Positions 18,219 to 27,618 of a stretch of 64,000 nt of DNA are shown here, one piece after another. Position 1 is the first letter of the stretch. Each line of letters opens with the position of its first letter. Origin of the DNA: Streptomyces sp. HUAS CB01 (GTDB lineage Bacteria > Actinomycetota > Actinomycetes > Streptomycetales > Streptomycetaceae); contig NZ_CP129137.1 of the NCBI RefSeq assembly GCF_030406905.1, forward strand, positions 806,001 through 870,000, given 5' to 3'. The notes beneath the pieces were generated by a model, which had not been told where the DNA came from, made no database searches, and saw only the letters and a program-made list of their open reading frames with translations. Both the position numbers and the translations under genes were made by a program.

Positions 18219-18710
18219 TTGCGTGTGGCGACATCCGGTGAGGACACTCGATGTGGCTTGAACTCCGCCGATGCGCTCAGCCGTTCCGCACTCGCGGTTC
18301 TCCATCTCAATGGCAGATTCACGGCCCTGCTCAACGGGCTGACGCTGGCGGCCGGACTGAGCGCGGCCCAGTGGCAGGTGCTCGACACGATCGGCGCCGG
18401 TCCGCAGTCCGTCTCCGGTGCGGCCCGCCTCCTGGGCATCACCCGGCAGAGCGTGCAGCGCATCGCCGATCTGCTCGTGGACCAGGGGCTGGCGGCCTAC
18501 CGCGACAACCCCGCCCACCGGCGTGCCAAGCTGCTCGAGACCACGGACGCGGGCAAGGCGGTGCTGGCCGGCATCGACCCGGGTCTGGCCGAACTGGCCC
18601 GAAGGCTGTGCGGCGAGCTGGGTGGTGAGGATGAATTCCGCAGGATCACCGAAATACTGGGGGAACTCTCGCGGGCGCTGTGCGCCGTCGGCCCGCAGGC
18701 GCGTTCCTGA
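18219..18710 (+). CDS. MarR-family transcriptional regulator
   Basis: About 163 aa with the MarR winged helix: LAAGLSAAQWQVLDTI, VSGAARLLGITRQSVQRIADLLVDQGL (recognition helix), then the wing YRDNPAHRRAKLLETTDAG. Start uncertain: TTG at 18219 has GGAGGGG close by; GTG at 18225 and GTG at 18135 are in frame. MarR proteins usually bind palindromes near their own or neighbouring promoters and respond to small phenolic or drug-like ligands. A 22-base palindrome lies 96 bases past this gene, before the SARP gene. Confidence 0.85.
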   Translation: MRVATSGEDTRCGLNSADALSRSALAVLHLNGRFTALLNGLTLAAGLSAAQWQVLDTIGAGPQSVSGAARLLGITRQSVQRIADLLVDQGLAAYRDNPAHRRAKLLETTDAGKAVLAGIDPGLAELARRLCGELGGEDEFRRITEILGELSRALCAVGPQARS

Positions 18711-18805
18711 GCGCACGGACGGACGCGCCGGCCGTACCGCGGGGTCGCGAGGGCTCGCGTACGACTGGAAATCGACCTGGCCGCACAGCGGTTGGTGTCT
18801 GATAT

Positions 18806-18827
18806 CGCGCAACGTGCATGTTGCGCG
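18806..18827. promoter_or_regulatory. Palindromic operator candidate before the SARP gene
   Basis: CGCGCAAC and GTTGCGCG are exact inverted repeats around six bases (GTGCAT), 39 bases upstream of the TTG start of the large SARP regulator. Arm length and spacing suit a dimeric regulator such as the adjacent MarR protein; the link is inferred. Confidence 0.5.
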
Positions 18828-18865
18828 GTCAACGGCCTGAATGTGGGTCACGTCGGGGGGACCTC

Positions 18866-21800
18866 TTGAACCAGCTCGTCTTCAGAATGCTCGGCCCCCT
18901 GCTGGTTCAGGCAGACGGGGTGCCGGTCCGGATCAAGGGCAGACGCCAGTCCACCGTCCTCGCGATGCTGCTGCTCTCCGCGGACCGGATCGTGTCGGTC
19001 GACACCCTGGTGGACGCCGTCTGGCCGGAAGATCCCCCGGCGACCGCCCGCAACCAGATCGCCATCTGCGTGGCGACCCTGCGCAAGACCTTCAAGGAAG
19101 CGGGTGAGAGCGAGCTCCTGCTCACCTCCTCCCCCGGGTACGTGCTGGCCCGCGGCGAACACCGCATCGACGTCGTGGAGTTCCTCCAGCTGGCCGAGCG
19201 CGGTCGGGAAGCCGCACGGCACGGTCGCGCCGAGGAGGCCTGCGTCCTGCTGGAGGAGGCCCTCAGCAAGTGGCGGGGAACCGCTCTCGACAAACTCTCG
19301 GGCGACCGGATCGAAGCCGAGGCCGCCAGGCTGGAACAGCTGCGGCTCGATCTGATCGAGGAGCGCGCCGGGCTCATGCTGGGCCTGGGGCGGCACCGGG
19401 TGCTGACCGGGGAGCTCGGCGAGCTGGTCGCACGCCACCCGTTACGGGAGCAGTCCCGCGAGCATCTGATGCTGGCGCTCTACCGTTCGGGGCAGCGCGC
19501 CGAGGCGCTGGAGGTCTTCCGGCTGGGCCGCAGGCTGCTCAACGACGAGCTGGGCATCGAACCGGGGCCCGCCCTGCAGCAGTTGCACGATCTGATCCTG
19601 CACGACTCCCCCGAGCTGTCGCGCCCGCCCGCCGCGGCTCCGTCCGCCTCGGTCACCGTGCAGACGGTCCCCGCCCAACTTCCGGCGGACGTCATGCGGT
19701 TCACGGGCAGACAGCAGGAGCTGGCCGCCCTCGACCGGCTGCTGAAGGAGCCGTACCAGCCGCACGCACCCGTCCTGGCGACCATCGCCGGGGTGGGCGG
19801 GGTGGGCAAGACGGCGCTGGCCGTCCACTGGGCGAGCCAGGCGGCGGACCGCTTCCCCGACGGTCAGCTCTTCGCCGACCTGCGCGGCTACGACGAGGAG
19901 AACCCCCCGGTCTCCCCCGCCGCGGTGCTCGACCGCTTCCTCAGGGCGCTGGGGACTCCCGCCCCGCAGATCCCGGAGGAGGCCGACGAGCGCGCTGCCC
20001 TCTTCCGCAGCCTCCTCAGCACCCGGCGGATGCTGATCCTCCTCGACAACGTGCGGTGCTTCGCCCAGTTGAGACCGCTGCTCCCGGGCGGCGGCCGCAG
20101 TGTCGTCCTGGCCACCGGGCGCGAGGCCCTGGACGACGTGACCGGTGACTACACGGCACTGCGGATCAGATTGCGCGTACTCCCGCCCGCGGAGGCGACC
20201 ACCCTGCTCACCAAGATCGCCGGCGCCGACCGCTTCGGCAGTGACCCGGTGGGACTCGAACAGCTGAGCGCGCTGTGCGACTGCCTGCCCCTGGCGCTGC
20301 GCATCGCCGGGGCACGGCTGGCGAGCAAGCCCGGGCTGACGGTGCGCGGGCTGGTCGAGAGGCTGCGCGACCAGCGGCGGCGGCTGGACGAGCTGAGCCC
20401 GGAGGAGGGCGGGGTCCGGGCCGGCTTCCGGCTCACCTACCGGGACCTGGCTCCGGAGGCGGCCCGGATGTACCGCAGGCTCGGCCTGCTGCGCACCCCG
20501 GACTTCGCGGCGTGGGCCGCGGCCGCCACGGTGGACACGAGTCTGTGGCGCGCCGAGGAACTGCTCGACCAGCTCGTCGACGCCCAGTTGCTGGAGGCCG
20601 TGGAACCGGTACCGGGCAGGCCCGCCCGGTACCGGTTCCAGGACCTGCTCCAGCTCTTCGCCCGTGAGCGTGCCGAGGCCGACGAGACGGAGGAGGAGTG
20701 CGACGCCGCACTGGAGCGCGCGTTCGGCGCCTGGCTGTGGCTCGCGGAGGAGGCTCATCGGCGGCTGGACGGCCGGGACTTCCCGGTGGGCCGTCCGGCG
20801 CAGCCGGCTCCGGCCTTCCTGCCCGGCGCCACGGACGAGCTGCTGTCCGCGCCGCTGGACTGGTTCGACTCCGAGCGGGCCGCGGTCGCCGACGTGGTGG
20901 CGCACGCGGCCGAGTCGGGCCGGGCGCGGTACGCGTGGGCCCTGACCGAGAGCGCCGTGCCCCACTTCGAGACGCGCAACTACCTGGAGGACTGGCAGCG
21001 GTGCGCCGACGCGGCCCTGTCGTCCGCCCGGCGCGTCGGCGACCGCGTGGGCGAGGCCACCATGCTGCGCCTGCTGGGTTCGCTCGCCATCTACCAGCGG
21101 CGCTACGAGCAGGCCGAGGGCTGGAACATGGCCGCTCTGCGACTTCTGCGGGGCAGCGAGGACGTCCACGGGGCTGCGCTCGCCCAGCGGAACCTGGCGA
21201 TGTGCGCCCGGCTCCAGGGCGACTGGGACCGGGCGCTGGAGTTCTGCCGGGCGGCGCTGGAAGGCTTCTCCGCGGTGCGCGACACCCGCAACCAGGCCCA
21301 TCTGCTCGGCTATCTGGCGCAGATCGAGCTGGACCGGGGTCAGGTGGAGGAGGCGCTCCCGCTGGCCGTGGAGGCGGTATCGCTCAGCCGGCGGTCCGGT
21401 TCCGTGCGCGCGGAGACGCAGAGCCTCTACCGGCTCGCGGAGGTGCGCCTGTGCGCGGGGGAACTGGACGACGCGGCCCAGTCCTTCAACGAGGTGCTGC
21501 AGTTGTCCCGCAAGGAGGGCGACCGGGTCGGCGAGGCCCACGCACTGCGCGGACTCGGCGAGACGCAGTGGAGCCAGGGCCTGCTCCCGGCGGCCGAAAG
21601 CACGCTGAGGCAGGCCCTGGAGATCACTGAGGAGCTGTCCGACCGTTTCCTGTACGCACGCGTGGAGACCGACCTCGGCTGTGTGGAGGCGCTCGGCGGC
21701 CGGCACGCGGCGGCGGCGGAGAGGTTCGAGCGGGCCCATGCCGCGCTCGGCGAAGTCGGAGCCCAGCCCTGGCGGGAAAGGGTGCTGAGACTGCTCGCCG

Positions 21801-21907
21801 CACTGCGCGGCGGGCCGGGCGGGGCGGGTGCGGCCGCGGGCCCCGGGACGGAACGGTGCTTCACGCCCCAGGCGTTGCGGCTGCTCCTGGCGGAACGGTC
21901 CGACTGA
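18866..21907 (+). CDS. SARP-family regulator with NB-ARC and TPR domains (AfsR-like)
   Basis: A 1013-aa regulator. N-terminal OmpR-like DNA-binding domain (about 1-95), BTAD helical domain (about 100-245), NB-ARC ATPase (about 280-560; Walker A GVGGVGKTAL, Walker B RRMLILLDNV, LPLALRIAGARL) and C-terminal TPR repeats (about 690-970). Such proteins activate antibiotic clusters by binding direct repeats over the -35 region. Codon 193 (19442-19444) is TTA, rare in Streptomyces and read only by the bldA tRNA, so translation is probably tied to development. Start taken as TTG with GGGGGGA four bases upstream, because homology begins there. Confidence 0.93.
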   Translation: MNQLVFRMLGPLLVQADGVPVRIKGRRQSTVLAMLLLSADRIVSVDTLVDAVWPEDPPATARNQIAICVATLRKTFKEAGESELLLTSSPGYVLARGEHRIDVVEFLQLAERGREAARHGRAEEACVLLEEALSKWRGTALDKLSGDRIEAEAARLEQLRLDLIEERAGLMLGLGRHRVLTGELGELVARHPLREQSREHLMLALYRSGQRAEALEVFRLGRRLLNDELGIEPGPALQQLHDLILHDSPELSRPPAAAPSASVTVQTVPAQLPADVMRFTGRQQELAALDRLLKEPYQPHAPVLATIAGVGGVGKTALAVHWASQAADRFPDGQLFADLRGYDEENPPVSPAAVLDRFLRALGTPAPQIPEEADERAALFRSLLSTRRMLILLDNVRCFAQLRPLLPGGGRSVVLATGREALDDVTGDYTALRIRLRVLPPAEATTLLTKIAGADRFGSDPVGLEQLSALCDCLPLALRIAGARLASKPGLTVRGLVERLRDQRRRLDELSPEEGGVRAGFRLTYRDLAPEAARMYRRLGLLRTPDFAAWAAAATVDTSLWRAEELLDQLVDAQLLEAVEPVPGRPARYRFQDLLQLFARERAEADETEEECDAALERAFGAWLWLAEEAHRRLDGRDFPVGRPAQPAPAFLPGATDELLSAPLDWFDSERAAVADVVAHAAESGRARYAWALTESAVPHFETRNYLEDWQRCADAALSSARRVGDRVGEATMLRLLGSLAIYQRRYEQAEGWNMAALRLLRGSEDVHGAALAQRNLAMCARLQGDWDRALEFCRAALEGFSAVRDTRNQAHLLGYLAQIELDRGQVEEALPLAVEAVSLSRRSGSVRAETQSLYRLAEVRLCAGELDDAAQSFNEVLQLSRKEGDRVGEAHALRGLGETQWSQGLLPAAESTLRQALEITEELSDRFLYARVETDLGCVEALGGRHAAAAERFERAHAALGEVGAQPWRERVLRLLAALRGGPGGAGAAAGPGTERCFTPQALRLLLAERSD

Positions 21908-21931
21908 GCCGCTCCCGGAGGGTTCGGAGCG

Positions 21932-22129
21932 TCAGCCCCAGGGCATGTCGTCGTCGGACGCCGCGGCCGGCCCCAGGGGCCTGACCACGCCCCAGGGCAT
22001 GTCGTCGGCGTTCGTGACCGTCGTGGAGTGCGCGGTGGAGCCCAGTCCGGCGCCCGCGCCCGTGATGAGCCCTGCCAGTACGAACAGACCGGCCATCGTC
22101 GCCCGCTTCGCCGTCCGAGTGCTGCGCAT
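21932..22129 (-). CDS. Small putative exported peptide with two DDMPWG motifs
   Basis: A 65-aa protein. A basic start (MRSTRTAKRATM) and hydrophobic stretch (AGLFVLAGLITGAGAGLG) look like a signal peptide. The remaining 30-odd residues contain DDMPWG twice, about 18 residues apart, the second being the exact C-terminus. GGGGG lies seven bases before the ATG, which supports real translation. It ends 24 bases from the end of the upstream SARP gene and diverges from the second SARP gene. I do not recognise a named family. A precursor of a small processed peptide is one possibility. Confidence 0.6.
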   Translation of the reverse strand: MRSTRTAKRATMAGLFVLAGLITGAGAGLGSTAHSTTVTNADDMPWGVVRPLGPAAASDDDMPWG

Positions 22130-22328
22130 TGCGATTCCCCCTCATCGGTGGACCGTCATTGCCGCTTGCTGCGGTACGAACGGACAGTAGGGACGCCTCC
22201 TTTCGATCCTTTGTCCCACCGATTTCGCGCGCCGGGACCCCCGTGAAACCGACACGATATCGAGAAAATAACGCCCCCCTCTAGCGTCGTCCGGAGATTC
22301 TTCGCGTGAATCACGAACGGGGCTGCCC
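22130..22328. promoter_or_regulatory. Divergent promoter region between the small peptide and second SARP gene
   Basis: A 199-base gap, AT-richer than its surroundings around 22250-22270. CTCTAGCGT at 22279-22287 is a plausible -10 for the second SARP gene (its ATG is about 40 bases further). On the minus strand AAAGGATCG-AAAGGAGGC is a nine-base direct repeat upstream of the peptide gene. Boxes are tentative. Confidence 0.35.
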
Positions 22329-24179
22329 ATGGAATTCCGAGTGCTCGGGCCGGTCGAGGTCCGCCGGCACGGGAGCAGAGTGCCGCTGTCGGGCACCAAG
22401 CTGCACACCGTGCTGGCAGCGCTGCTGCTGGCCCGCGAGGAGGTCGTGTCCGACGACCGGCTGAGCCGGCTGCTCTGGGGCTGGGCGCCGCCCGCCACCG
22501 CGAGCGCCCAGCTGTACACCTATGTGTCGAGGCTGCGGAAAATCCTGGGCGACGACATACTCATCGACCGCAGGCCACCTGGGTATGCCATGGCCATAGG
22601 CAATTCCTCACTCGATCTCATCGAATTCCAGGAACTCGGCCGCGAGGGCCGGGAAGCGCTCTCCGCACACGATCACGAAAAGGCGGGAGATCTTCTCCGG
22701 AGCGCCCTCGCGCGCTGGAACGGCCCGCCGCTCGCGAACACCACGGACCATCTCGCGGCCGCCGAGGCCACCTGCCTGACCGAGGCGCGCGCCGTCACCC
22801 TGGAGCACCGGATCGCCGCCGACCTGGCGCTCGGCCGGCACGAGGAGATCACCGTCGAACTCACCGGTCTCGTCGCGGAGTTCCCCCTGAGGGAACGCAT
22901 CCGCTGCCAGCTGATGACCGCGCTGTGCCGCTGCGGGCGGCAGGCCGACGCGATCCATCTGTACCACCACGGCCGCGCGGTGCTGGCGGAGGAACTCGGC
23001 GTCGACCCGGGCGAGGAGCTGCAGGCAACGTACCGGGCGCTGCTGGACGGCTCGCTCGTGCGGCATGCGCAGCGGACCGGGGCGAAGCCGGAGCACACCG
23101 GGCGCCGCCAGGCCGACCCGGACTCGCATGGCGTACCGGCCACCCTGCCCCCGGACACGGTGGACTTCACGGGCCGCGAGCGCGAACTGGGACTGCTGTC
23201 CCGTGCCCTCGCCCCGGACACCGCCGCTGCCGACCGGCCCCGCAGGGTGCTGGTGACGGGGATGGCCGGCGTCGGCAAGACCGCACTCGCCGTGCACGCG
23301 GCGCACCGCTGCAAGCGGCACTTCCCCGACGGGCAGCTGTACGCCGACCTGCGCGCTCCGGACGGCACGGCGCGGCCGGCCGGAGGGGTGCTGCTGCATC
23401 TGCTGCGGGCGCTGGGGCTCGCCGTCGGCTCCGGGACTGCCGAGGACACCGACGAACTCGTCCGGCTCTACCGGGAGCGCACCGGCGGCAGGCGGCTCCT
23501 CATCCTGCTGGACAACGCCGCGAGCGCGGCGCAGCTCGGGCCGCTGCTCCCCAACACGCCGGAGCCGGCCGTCCTGGTCACGGGACGCACCGCGCTGCCG
23601 ACCGTGGCCGGGGCGCACACCGTCGCCCTCGATCCGCTGGAGGACGGACCGGCGCTCCAGGTGCTGGCCGCGGCGGCGGGGCCGGACCGGATCGCCGCCG
23701 CCCCCGGCGCGGCGGCGGTGATCGTGGAGCACTGCGCCGGGCTGCCGCTGGCCCTGCGGATCGCGGGCACGCGGATAGCGGCCCGGCCGCACTACGCGCC
23801 GGACCGGTTCGCCCGGCGGCTGGCGGACCCCGGCACCCGGCTGCGGGAACTCCACTCGGGCGACCTGGACGTCCAGGGTGCGCTGCTCGCCTCGTGGCGG
23901 GCCCTGCGACCGGATGCCCGCCGGGCGTTCCCGGTCCTGGGCGGCCTGGGCCCGGAGCCGTTCCCCGCGGTGCAGGCCGCCGAGCTGCTGGGACTGCCCG
24001 AGGGGGACGCCGAGCTGCTGCTGGAGGCCATGGCGGACGAGGCGCTGCTGGAGGTGAGCGGCGCCGACGAGTGGGGCCGGCCCTGCTACGTGTTCCACCC
24101 GCTGGTGCGGCTCTTCGCCCTCTCCGTACCGGACGGCCGGGCACAGGGCGAGCCGGCAGGACGGTTCCGTGGGGCGTAA
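22329..24179 (+). CDS. SARP-family regulator with NB-ARC domain, no TPR
   Basis: A 616-aa AfsR-like protein: DNA-binding domain MEFRVLGPVEVRRHG onward (1-90), BTAD (about 95-240) and NB-ARC (about 275-540; Walker A GMAGVGKTAL, RRLLILLDNA, LPLALRIAGTRI). It stops after the winged-helix part of the NB-ARC region (VFHPLVRLFAL), lacking the TPR array of its upstream paralogue. It immediately precedes the first NRPS gene (106 bases) and is a probable cluster activator. No TTA codon was seen. Confidence 0.9.
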   Translation: MEFRVLGPVEVRRHGSRVPLSGTKLHTVLAALLLAREEVVSDDRLSRLLWGWAPPATASAQLYTYVSRLRKILGDDILIDRRPPGYAMAIGNSSLDLIEFQELGREGREALSAHDHEKAGDLLRSALARWNGPPLANTTDHLAAAEATCLTEARAVTLEHRIAADLALGRHEEITVELTGLVAEFPLRERIRCQLMTALCRCGRQADAIHLYHHGRAVLAEELGVDPGEELQATYRALLDGSLVRHAQRTGAKPEHTGRRQADPDSHGVPATLPPDTVDFTGRERELGLLSRALAPDTAAADRPRRVLVTGMAGVGKTALAVHAAHRCKRHFPDGQLYADLRAPDGTARPAGGVLLHLLRALGLAVGSGTAEDTDELVRLYRERTGGRRLLILLDNAASAAQLGPLLPNTPEPAVLVTGRTALPTVAGAHTVALDPLEDGPALQVLAAAAGPDRIAAAPGAAAVIVEHCAGLPLALRIAGTRIAARPHYAPDRFARRLADPGTRLRELHSGDLDVQGALLASWRALRPDARRAFPVLGGLGPEPFPAVQAAELLGLPEGDAELLLEAMADEALLEVSGADEWGRPCYVFHPLVRLFALSVPDGRAQGEPAGRFRGA

Positions 24180-24208
24180 CCGGTGGCTAACCGGCGCCCC
24201 CTACCCTC

Positions 24209-24225
24209 GCTCCGCCCGGCGGAGC
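24209..24225 (+). terminator. Short hairpin between SARP and NRPS genes
   Basis: GCTCCGCC and GGCGGAGC separated by a single C, 30 bases past the SARP stop and 60 before the NRPS ATG. It could end the regulator transcript or act in the NRPS leader. Confidence 0.35.
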
Positions 24226-24284
24226 AGCGACGCCCCCGCAGTCCCGGCCCGATGGATTCCCTTTATCGCGAGTGGAGTTGGACC

Positions 24285-27200
24285 ATGACCGAGCTCTTGC
24301 ACGGCCCCGCCGACAGCGCCGCCCCGTTCCCCATGACCGAGACCCAGCAGGCGCTGATGATCGGGCGCGGAGAGGGTGTCGAGCTGGGCAGCATCGGCTG
24401 CTACGGCTACTTCGAATGGGAGCGCGAGGACCTGGATCCGGAACGGTTCGCCGCCGCCTGGCGCCGCGTCGTCGCCCGGCACGACATGCTGCGTGCCGTC
24501 GGTGCCTCCGACGGCACGCAGCACGTGCTCGCGGACCCTCCCCCGTACGACACGCCGGTGCTGGACCTGCGAGGGCTCTCCCCCGACGACGCCGAGCAGC
24601 GGCTCGCCGGCCTGCGTGAGGAGATGAGCCACCGGGTGTTCCCGGTGGGCAGCTGGCCGCTGTTCGACCTGAGGTTCGTGCTGCTGCCGGGCGAGGGGAA
24701 CCGGGGCCGGGTCCATCTGGGCATCGATCTGCAGGTGCTGGACGCCTCCAGCGCCTTCCAGGTGCTCTTCCCCGACCTGATCGACCTGTACGAGGACCCC
24801 GGCTCCGAACTGCCCGAGCCCGGTCTCACGTTCGCCGAGTACGCGCGCTGGCGGGCCGACGTCATGCCCGGCACGGAGGCGTTCCGATCGGCCCGTGACT
24901 ACTGGCTGGAGCGGGTGCCGCAGCTCCCGCCGGCGCCCACGCTGCCGAAGGGCGGGGGCGGGGGGACCGAGGTCCGCTTCGCCCGGCACGAGCACCGGCT
25001 GCCGCCCGCGGACTGGGAGCGTTTCAGGGAGCTGGCGCGCCGGGCGGAGGTGACCCCGTCGGTGCTGCTCACCGCCGCGTTCGCCGAGGTGGTCCGCTGC
25101 TGGGCGGAGGAGACCGACTTCACCCTGAACTACCCGGTCTTCGAACGCCCCCGGGTGCACGAGGACATCGGGTCGGTGCTGGGTGACTTCACCAACGCCG
25201 TGCTGCTCGCCGCGGACGGTTCGGGCGCGACGTTCCTCGACCGGACGCACGCCCTGCGCGACCAGCTCCGCCGGGACATGGAGCACGGTGCGTTCAACGG
25301 TGTCCGGGTGCTGCGCGAACTGACCCGGCTGCACGGTGCCGGCGCGCAGGCCGGCATGCCGGTGGTCGTCACCAGCCTGCTGGACTACCCGGCCCGGCGA
25401 CCGGTCACCGACCTGGGGCACGAGGTCTACTCGATCTCGCAGACCCCCCAGGTGTCCCTCGACGTCCAGCTGCGCGAACTCGACGGTGAACTGCGGATCA
25501 TCTGGGACTACGTCGACGGCGCCTTCGCGCCGGGGTTCACCGGGGCCGCGTTCGGGGCGTACGTCTCCCTCGTCCGGCGCCTGGTGGAGGACCCGGAGAG
25601 CCTGCACAGCCCGCGCTTCGACCTGATCCCCCCGGCCGAGCGCGAGCTGCGCCGCCGGGTCAACGACACGGCGGGGCAGATTCCGTACACCACGCTGCAC
25701 GAGCTGTTCGCCGAGCAGGCCGCCCGCACACCGGACGCCGAGGCCGTCGTGGACACCCGGCGCCGTCTCACGTACGCGGAACTCGCCGCCTACGCCTGGC
25801 GGATCGGCCACCGGCTGCGGCAGCACGGCGCGAAGCCGGGCGAGCTCGTCGCCGTCGTGATGGAGAAGGGCTGGGAGCAGTACGCCGCGGTCTACGGGAT
25901 CCTGGCCTCCGGGGCGGCGTACCTGCCGCTCGACGCCTCCCTGCCGCCCGAGCGGCTGCGCAGGCTCCTGGCCCACGCCGGGGTGGACAAGGTGCTCACC
26001 CAGTCCCGGCTCGAGTCGCGGACCGGCTGGCCGGCGAACGTCCACCGCTACCGCGTGGACGAGGACTTCGAACTCGGCGACGCCGCACAGCCCGGGACCG
26101 CGCAGACCCCGGCCGACATGGCGTACACGATCTTCACCTCGGGTTCGACGGGCGAGCCCAAGGGCGTCATGGTCGACCACATCGGTGTCGTCAACCTGAT
26201 CCGTGACGTGGCCCGGCGGTTCGGGGTCGCCGCGGACGACCGGCTGCTGGCCGTCTCCGGGCTGCACTTCGACGCGTCGATCTACGACGTGTTCGGCGTG
26301 CTCACGCAGGGGGGCACGGTCGTGGTCCCGCCACCGTTCGAGCACGCCGAGCCCGACGTGTGGGCCGACCTGGTGTCGGCGGAGCGCGTCACGCTGTGGA
26401 ACTCCGTGCCGGTGCTGATGGAACTCCTCGTCGGCGAGGCGGAGGTGCGCGAGCGGCGCGGCGGCGGACGGCCGCTGGAGTCGCTGCGCCTCTCGGTGCT
26501 CTCCGGTGACTGGATCCCGCTGACGCTTCCGGACCGGTTGCGCGCCCAGTGCCCCCGTATCGAGGTGGTGGGCTCGGGCGGACCGACGGAGACGATCTGC
26601 TGGTCGCTGTTCCAGCCGATCGGCGAGGTCGACCCGGCCTGGACCAGCATCCCGTACGGCAAGCCCATCACCAACCAGCGGTACTACGTCGTGGACGGCT
26701 CCGCCCACGAGCGCCCGATGGGAGTGGTCGGCGAGATGGCCGTGGCCAGCGACGTCGGACTGGCGCTCGGCTACCTGGAGAACGAGGAGCTGACCCGCAG
26801 CCGGTTCGTGGCGCTTCCGGAGACCGGTGAACGGGCCTATCTGACGGGGGACCTGGGGCGCTACCTCCCGGACGGAAGCATCGAGATCCTCGGCCGGGAC
26901 GACTTCCAGGTGAAGGTCCAGGGCCACCGGATCGAGCTCGGCGAGATCGAGGCGGCGCTGCGGCAGGACGAACGCGTCGCGGCGGCCGTGGTGGTCGCTC
27001 CCGCCAGCGCCCACGGTGTCCGGCGGCTGCACGCCTACGTCGTCACCGGACCGGAGGGCACGGGCGAGCAGATCCTCGCCCGGCTCTCGGAACAACTGCC
27101 CGCGTACATGGTCCCCTCCGCGCTGACCGTGCTGGAGGAGCTGCCGCTCACCCGCAACGGCAAGGTGGACCGGTTGCTGCTCGCGTCCACCGCGGGAAGC

Positions 27201-27587
27201 CGCCAGGCCGCCGACGACTCCTCCGCGGCCGACGCGGCCGCGGAGCCGGGCGACGCACTGGAGCTGGTGCTGTGCGCGGCCGTGGCCGACATCCTCGGCC
27301 TCGACCGCGTCGGCCCCGGCGACAACTTCTTCAAGCTGGGCGGTGATTCGCTCAGCGGAACCCGGCTGGCCGGCCTCCTCCAGGACCTGCTGGGGGTGCC
27401 GGTGCCCGTCAAGACCGTGTTCCGCACCCCGCTCCTGGCGGAGCTGGCCGCGCGGATCGCCGCCGACGAGCAGCACGGCGCGGAGGCGCTGGCCGCCGCG
27501 GAGGCCCTCGGCGCACTCCCGGACGAGGACGGCGCGGACCTCCCCGCCGGGGCGCCGGACCTGCCCGGGGCCGCTGCCGGCGTCTGA
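24285..27587 (+). CDS. NRPS, Cy-A-PCP (oxazoline-forming module, FmoA3-like)
   Basis: A 1100-aa single module. Residues 15-440 are a heterocyclization domain: D148-x4-D153-xx-S156 replaces the HHxxxDG of condensation domains, and SQTPQVSLD (385-393) is a Cy signature. The A domain (about 465-965) has FTSGSTGEPKG, and Lys960 in NGKVDR. Specificity positions read by eye are D-A-Y-N-V-S-S-C-W, nearest to Cys/Ser-type pockets that follow Cy domains. PCP Ser1022 sits in LGGDSL. The next gene is an SHMT homologue. From memory, FmoA3 of JBIR-34/35 biosynthesis is a Cy-A-PCP protein that activates alpha-methylserine and forms 4-methyloxazoline; the same role is inferred. ATG at 24285 has GGAG seven bases upstream. 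Confidence 0.92.
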   Translation: MTELLHGPADSAAPFPMTETQQALMIGRGEGVELGSIGCYGYFEWEREDLDPERFAAAWRRVVARHDMLRAVGASDGTQHVLADPPPYDTPVLDLRGLSPDDAEQRLAGLREEMSHRVFPVGSWPLFDLRFVLLPGEGNRGRVHLGIDLQVLDASSAFQVLFPDLIDLYEDPGSELPEPGLTFAEYARWRADVMPGTEAFRSARDYWLERVPQLPPAPTLPKGGGGGTEVRFARHEHRLPPADWERFRELARRAEVTPSVLLTAAFAEVVRCWAEETDFTLNYPVFERPRVHEDIGSVLGDFTNAVLLAADGSGATFLDRTHALRDQLRRDMEHGAFNGVRVLRELTRLHGAGAQAGMPVVVTSLLDYPARRPVTDLGHEVYSISQTPQVSLDVQLRELDGELRIIWDYVDGAFAPGFTGAAFGAYVSLVRRLVEDPESLHSPRFDLIPPAERELRRRVNDTAGQIPYTTLHELFAEQAARTPDAEAVVDTRRRLTYAELAAYAWRIGHRLRQHGAKPGELVAVVMEKGWEQYAAVYGILASGAAYLPLDASLPPERLRRLLAHAGVDKVLTQSRLESRTGWPANVHRYRVDEDFELGDAAQPGTAQTPADMAYTIFTSGSTGEPKGVMVDHIGVVNLIRDVARRFGVAADDRLLAVSGLHFDASIYDVFGVLTQGGTVVVPPPFEHAEPDVWADLVSAERVTLWNSVPVLMELLVGEAEVRERRGGGRPLESLRLSVLSGDWIPLTLPDRLRAQCPRIEVVGSGGPTETICWSLFQPIGEVDPAWTSIPYGKPITNQRYYVVDGSAHERPMGVVGEMAVASDVGLALGYLENEELTRSRFVALPETGERAYLTGDLGRYLPDGSIEILGRDDFQVKVQGHRIELGEIEAALRQDERVAAAVVVAPASAHGVRRLHAYVVTGPEGTGEQILARLSEQLPAYMVPSALTVLEELPLTRNGKVDRLLLASTAGSRQAADDSSAADAAAEPGDALELVLCAAVADILGLDRVGPGDNFFKLGGDSLSGTRLAGLLQDLLGVPVPVKTVFRTPLLAELAARIAADEQHGAEALAAAEALGALPDEDGADLPAGAPDLPGAAAGV

Positions 27588-27618
27588 CCGACCACAGGAA
27601 CTCCACGAGGGGACAGCC

